This document shows positions 61,330-64,000 of a stretch of DNA of 64,000 nt, in pieces. Every line of letters begins with the position of its first letter. The stretch's first letter is position 1. The stretch lies in assembly GCA_903822975.1 (NCBI GenBank), contig CAIJRD010000012.1:186001-250000 (forward strand), in the 5' to 3' direction. Origin of the DNA: an uncultured Sinobacteraceae bacterium. GTDB lineage: Bacteria > Pseudomonadota > Gammaproteobacteria > Nevskiales > Nevskiaceae. Position numbers and translations under genes: made by a program. A model generated the notes under the pieces. The model searched no databases, was not told the origin of the DNA, and saw only the letters and a program-made list of their open reading frames with translations.

Positions 61330-61808
61330 CAATCGAGTGCCAGTTCGATCAGTTGCGCTTCGACCTGAGTGCCCACAATCAGCAAGCGCCCCACCGACAC
61401 CGGTAGCTTGAAGCGCCGCGGACCACAGCTGCCGGGGTTGACGTACAGCACGCCATCGCGACGCTCCGACATGGGCTTGTGCGAATGCCCGCTGATCACG
61501 GCTGCAGGGCACCGCTCGGCAGACCACGCCGTGCGCGGGTCGAGTTCATTGCGGTTGTGCAGTATGTAGATGCGCAAGGCGTCGAGTTCGAGCCAGGCGC
61601 GCTCTGGAACGCCGTCATACGCGGAATCGATATCGTTGTTGCCGCGCACCGCCGTCAGCGGCGCGATCGCGGCGAGTTGCTCGAGAATTCCTGGATCGCC
61701 GATGTCGCCGGCATGAATCAGAAAGTCGCTGCCTCGCAGCGCATCCAATGCCTGCGGTCGCAACAATCCGTGCGTATCGGAGATCAGGCCAATCGTCAGA
61801 GGCTTCAT
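61329..61808 (-). CDS. YfcE-type metallophosphoesterase
   Basis: 159 residues, typical for the YfcE/MJ0936 family. Metal-binding motifs are GLISDTHGLLRP, HAGDIGDPG, RGNNDIDS and SGHSHKPM, with NPGSCGPRR near the C-terminus. The enzyme hydrolyses phosphodiesters or phosphomonoesters with Mn2+; the natural substrate is unknown. It stands alone. Confidence 0.93.
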   Translation of the reverse strand: MKPLTIGLISDTHGLLRPQALDALRGSDFLIHAGDIGDPGILEQLAAIAPLTAVRGNNDIDSAYDGVPERAWLELDALRIYILHNRNELDPRTAWSAERCPAAVISGHSHKPMSERRDGVLYVNPGSCGPRRFKLPVSVGRLLIVGTQVEAQLIELALD

Positions 61809-62019
61809 CAGTGGTCGAGAGGACGAGGTGTCGGCAGCTTACGCAAGATCGGTGCGCCAGTGCCAAGTACTGGTGCTGGCGTAATAGTGCCGGCGCAATA
61901 CGGATGAACGAGTAAAGCGTCGTATCGTTTTCAAGACGCGCGGATGCGGTCTTCAGCTGCATCGATCAACGCGTGCATCGATCAACGCGGCGATATGACG
62001 CGCAGTGCCTTGCAGCGAC

Positions 62020-62628
62020 TCAAGCCAGATCGCGATAACGACGTCGACGACTACCACCTGCGAGCCAGGGCAGCACCAGCCCGAGGAACACGCCGCCGCC
62101 GACCAGTGCGGCACCGGTGATCAGCATCTGACGCCGCGCCTGGCCTTCGTCGAAGCGACGTTCGAGTGCAGCTGCGGCCTGCTCGCGCGCCGCCAGCGTC
62201 TCGCGCAACTGATCGTTGTCGGCCGCCATCTGCAGCGCCGGCTTGGCCTTCTCCAGTTGCTGCTGAGCAGTCTGCTGTTCGTGCTGCAGCGATTGGATCT
62301 GCGCGTTCGCATCCTGCAACTGGCTGCGCAGCTGAACGAGCTGATCCTTCGCAGCGGGTTGATCGGAGATGAAGCGCGCGGTGACCCAGCCTTCACGGCC
62401 ATCGGCGGTGCGCACGCGCGCAAAACTATCGGGACCGAGCACTTCAAGCACGCTGACGCGTGCACCGCTCTTCAGCGCACCCAAGGGCGCAGCATCGTTA
62501 CTCGGCTTTTCGCGCAGCGTCACGCTGATGTCGTCGGAGATGTACTGCTGATGTCCGGACGATTGCGCCATTGCAACTGGCAGCATCAACGAGGCTACGA
62601 TGATGAGAACAACTGGCTTTACATTCAT
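62020..62628 (-). CDS. TIGR04211-type SH3 domain membrane protein (YgiM-like)
   Basis: 202 residues from ATG 62628; the longer frame upstream looks non-coding. A signal peptide (LIIVASLMLPVAMAQS) precedes an SH3b domain (DISVTLREKPSNDAAPLGAL to VTARFISD). A coiled-coil stretch of Gln/Leu/Ala follows (LVQLRSQLQDANAQIQSLQ). A C-terminal hydrophobic helix (about 170-190) ends in RRRRYRDL. This layout matches E. coli YgiM. It is probably anchored in the inner membrane with the SH3 domain in the periplasm. Confidence 0.9.
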   Translation of the reverse strand: MNVKPVVLIIVASLMLPVAMAQSSGHQQYISDDISVTLREKPSNDAAPLGALKSGARVSVLEVLGPDSFARVRTADGREGWVTARFISDQPAAKDQLVQLRSQLQDANAQIQSLQHEQQTAQQQLEKAKPALQMAADNDQLRETLAAREQAAAALERRFDEGQARRQMLITGAALVGGGVFLGLVLPWLAGGSRRRRYRDLA

Positions 62629-62775
62629 CGTCGTCGGAGTGTAACAACCGATCGCCGGATTGAACACCCTGCGACCTGAATGCCTGCATACGATCCGTGC
62701 GTGCACCTTGCTTGCGCCTGCACTTTTTCATTCGCACGACTTCGCTGCCGCGAACTCGTCGCCAAAATTCCGGTC

Positions 62776-64000
62776 CATGCCGCAATCAATGAACGCCTCA
62801 TCGAAAATGATTCCGGTGCCGCTCGCGCACCGGACTGTGCTGGTGCCGCTGATCGTGGCCTGCGCCTTGTTCATGGAAAATCTCGACTCCACTGTGATCG
62901 CTACCGCACTGCCGGCGATCGCACAGTCGTTCAACGAGAATCCGCTGCGGCTGAGTCTGGCCATCACCTCGTACCTGCTGAGCCTCGCGGTGTTCATTCC
63001 GCTCAGCGGTTGGGTGGCCGATCACTTCGGCGCACGCCGCGTGTTCCGCAATGCGATTCTGGTTTTCACCCTCGGCTCGGTGCTCTGCGGTCTGTCGCGG
63101 ACGATGCCGGAGTTGGTGGCCGCACGCATCCTGCAAGGCATCGGCGGCGCGATGATGGTGCCGGTGGGTCGTCTCGTATTGCTGCGCAAGATTCCCAAGA
63201 GCGATCTGGTGCGCGCGATGTCGTATCTGACCGTTCCCGCACTGCTGGCACCGATCATCGGTCCACCCATCGGCGGCTTTCTGGCGACGTATGTGTCCTG
63301 GCGCTGGATCTTCTTCATCAACGTACCGATCGGTGTGGTCGGCTACTGGCTGGTGTCGCGTTACATCGAAGAAGTCCGATCAGCCGAACGGCCACCTTTG
63401 GATTTTCGCGGTTGGCTGCTGGTCGGCAGTGGACTGGCCGGCACCGTGCTCGGCTTCGAGAGTCTGGGCAAGGGCGTGCTGCCGGCGAGTTGGGATTGGC
63501 TGATGCTGATCGGCGGCGGCGTGCTGCTCGGTGGCTACGCGATCTATGCGCGTGGTCGCGCGCATGCCATCGTCGACCTCAGCCTGATGCGCGTGCCGAC
63601 CTTCAATGTCTCCTTGACTGGCGGCAGTGTGTTCCGCTTCGGCACCGGCGCGTTCACGCTGCTGATGCCCTTGATGCTGCAGCTTGGCTTTGGACTGTCG
63701 CCTGCCGCATCGGGCGCGCTGACGTTTGCGGGCGCAGTCGGCGCGCTGCTGATGAAGACGACAGCACGCAGAATCGTTCAGGCATTCGGATTCCGTCGCG
63801 TGCTGATCCTGAATTCGCTGATCGTCGGCGCGTATTTGATCAGCTGCGGATTGCTGCGGCCGTCGACACCGCACGTGTTGATCGTCGCGCTGCTGATGGT
63901 CGGTGGATTCTTCAATTCGCTGCAGTTCACCTGCATCAACACGATGGCATTTGCGGATCTCGACGAGACGCGCATGAGCCAGGCCACCAGTTTTTCCAGC
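62776..64000 (+). CDS. MFS drug:H+ antiporter, DHA2 (EmrB/QacA) family, 3' truncated by the window
   Basis: The frame is open from ATG 62776 to the window end (408 residues visible; the family has about 500 with 14 helices). ATG 62788 is another possible start. Motifs LDSTVIATALPAIAQSF, SGWVADHFGARRVF (MFS signature A), LQGIGGAMMVPVGRLVLL and PIIGPPIGGFLATYVSWRWIFFINVPIG are typical of EmrB/QacA exporters. It has no emrA-like membrane-fusion gene immediately upstream; the adjacent gene is divergent. Confidence 0.9.

Overview
The window is a 64 kb piece of a GC-rich chromosome from a gammaproteobacterium, most likely in the Lysobacterales/Xanthomonadales (Rhodanobacteraceae-like). That placement is inferred from the mix of genes: a complete pqiA-pqiA-pqiB-pqiC set, slyX, dusB, a periplasmic DsbD/redoxin pair, PldA, CsrA, and exported proteases with GlyGly-CTERM-like tails. 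No 16S rRNA gene is present to confirm it. GTG and TTG starts are common. Most of the DNA is ordinary chromosomal housekeeping or envelope sequence.

Layout. 1-3.9 kb: two tandem TadG-like paralogs, the first cut by the window edge. 3.9-10.4 kb: SulP transporter with an FNR-type promoter, PLP enzyme, EipA-type envelope protein, Mpo1-like membrane protein, LuxR regulator, rhodanese. 10.4-17.3 kb: TolC, a secreted trypsin-fold protease, a secreted S9 peptidase, an alpha/beta hydrolase and a 42-residue histone-H1-like protein. 17.3-26.4 kb: dusB, AI-2E permease, unknown protein, a large secreted subtilase, DUF423, saccharopine-dehydrogenase-like protein, cysC. 26.6-38.3 kb: DUF2845 protein, DsbD and redoxin, two CsgG-type lipoproteins, asparaginase, adenylate cyclase, Kef antiporter, outer-membrane phospholipase A. 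38.4-47.6 kb is the most accessory-looking part: many small unknown genes, two CsrA paralogs (one with altered RNA-binding residues), two His/Asp-rich exported proteins, a histidine kinase, a BrnTA toxin-antitoxin pair with a perfect palindromic operator, and several short-period tandem repeats. 48-64 kb is conserved again: tRNA-Thr(UGU), coaX, birA, plsY, M61 peptidase, DUF4394 lipoprotein, ROK kinase, small proteins, the pqi operon, slyX, zinc alcohol dehydrogenase, metallophosphoesterase, SH3 protein and an MFS exporter cut by the right edge.

The genes share a strong envelope theme: lipid transport (PqiABC), phospholipid synthesis and breakdown (PlsY, PldA), periplasmic thiol chemistry (DsbD, redoxin), export (TolC), and secreted proteases that probably end up surface-sorted or released. 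A second theme is short-period tandem repeats (6, 7, 8, 12, 13, 15 and 17 bp units) in many gaps and in one N-terminus. I found no CRISPR array, integrase, transposase or rRNA. The strongest leads for something undescribed are the CsrA-paralog small-gene cluster (38-44 kb), the subtilase whose catalytic histidine appears replaced by glutamate, and the repeat family.
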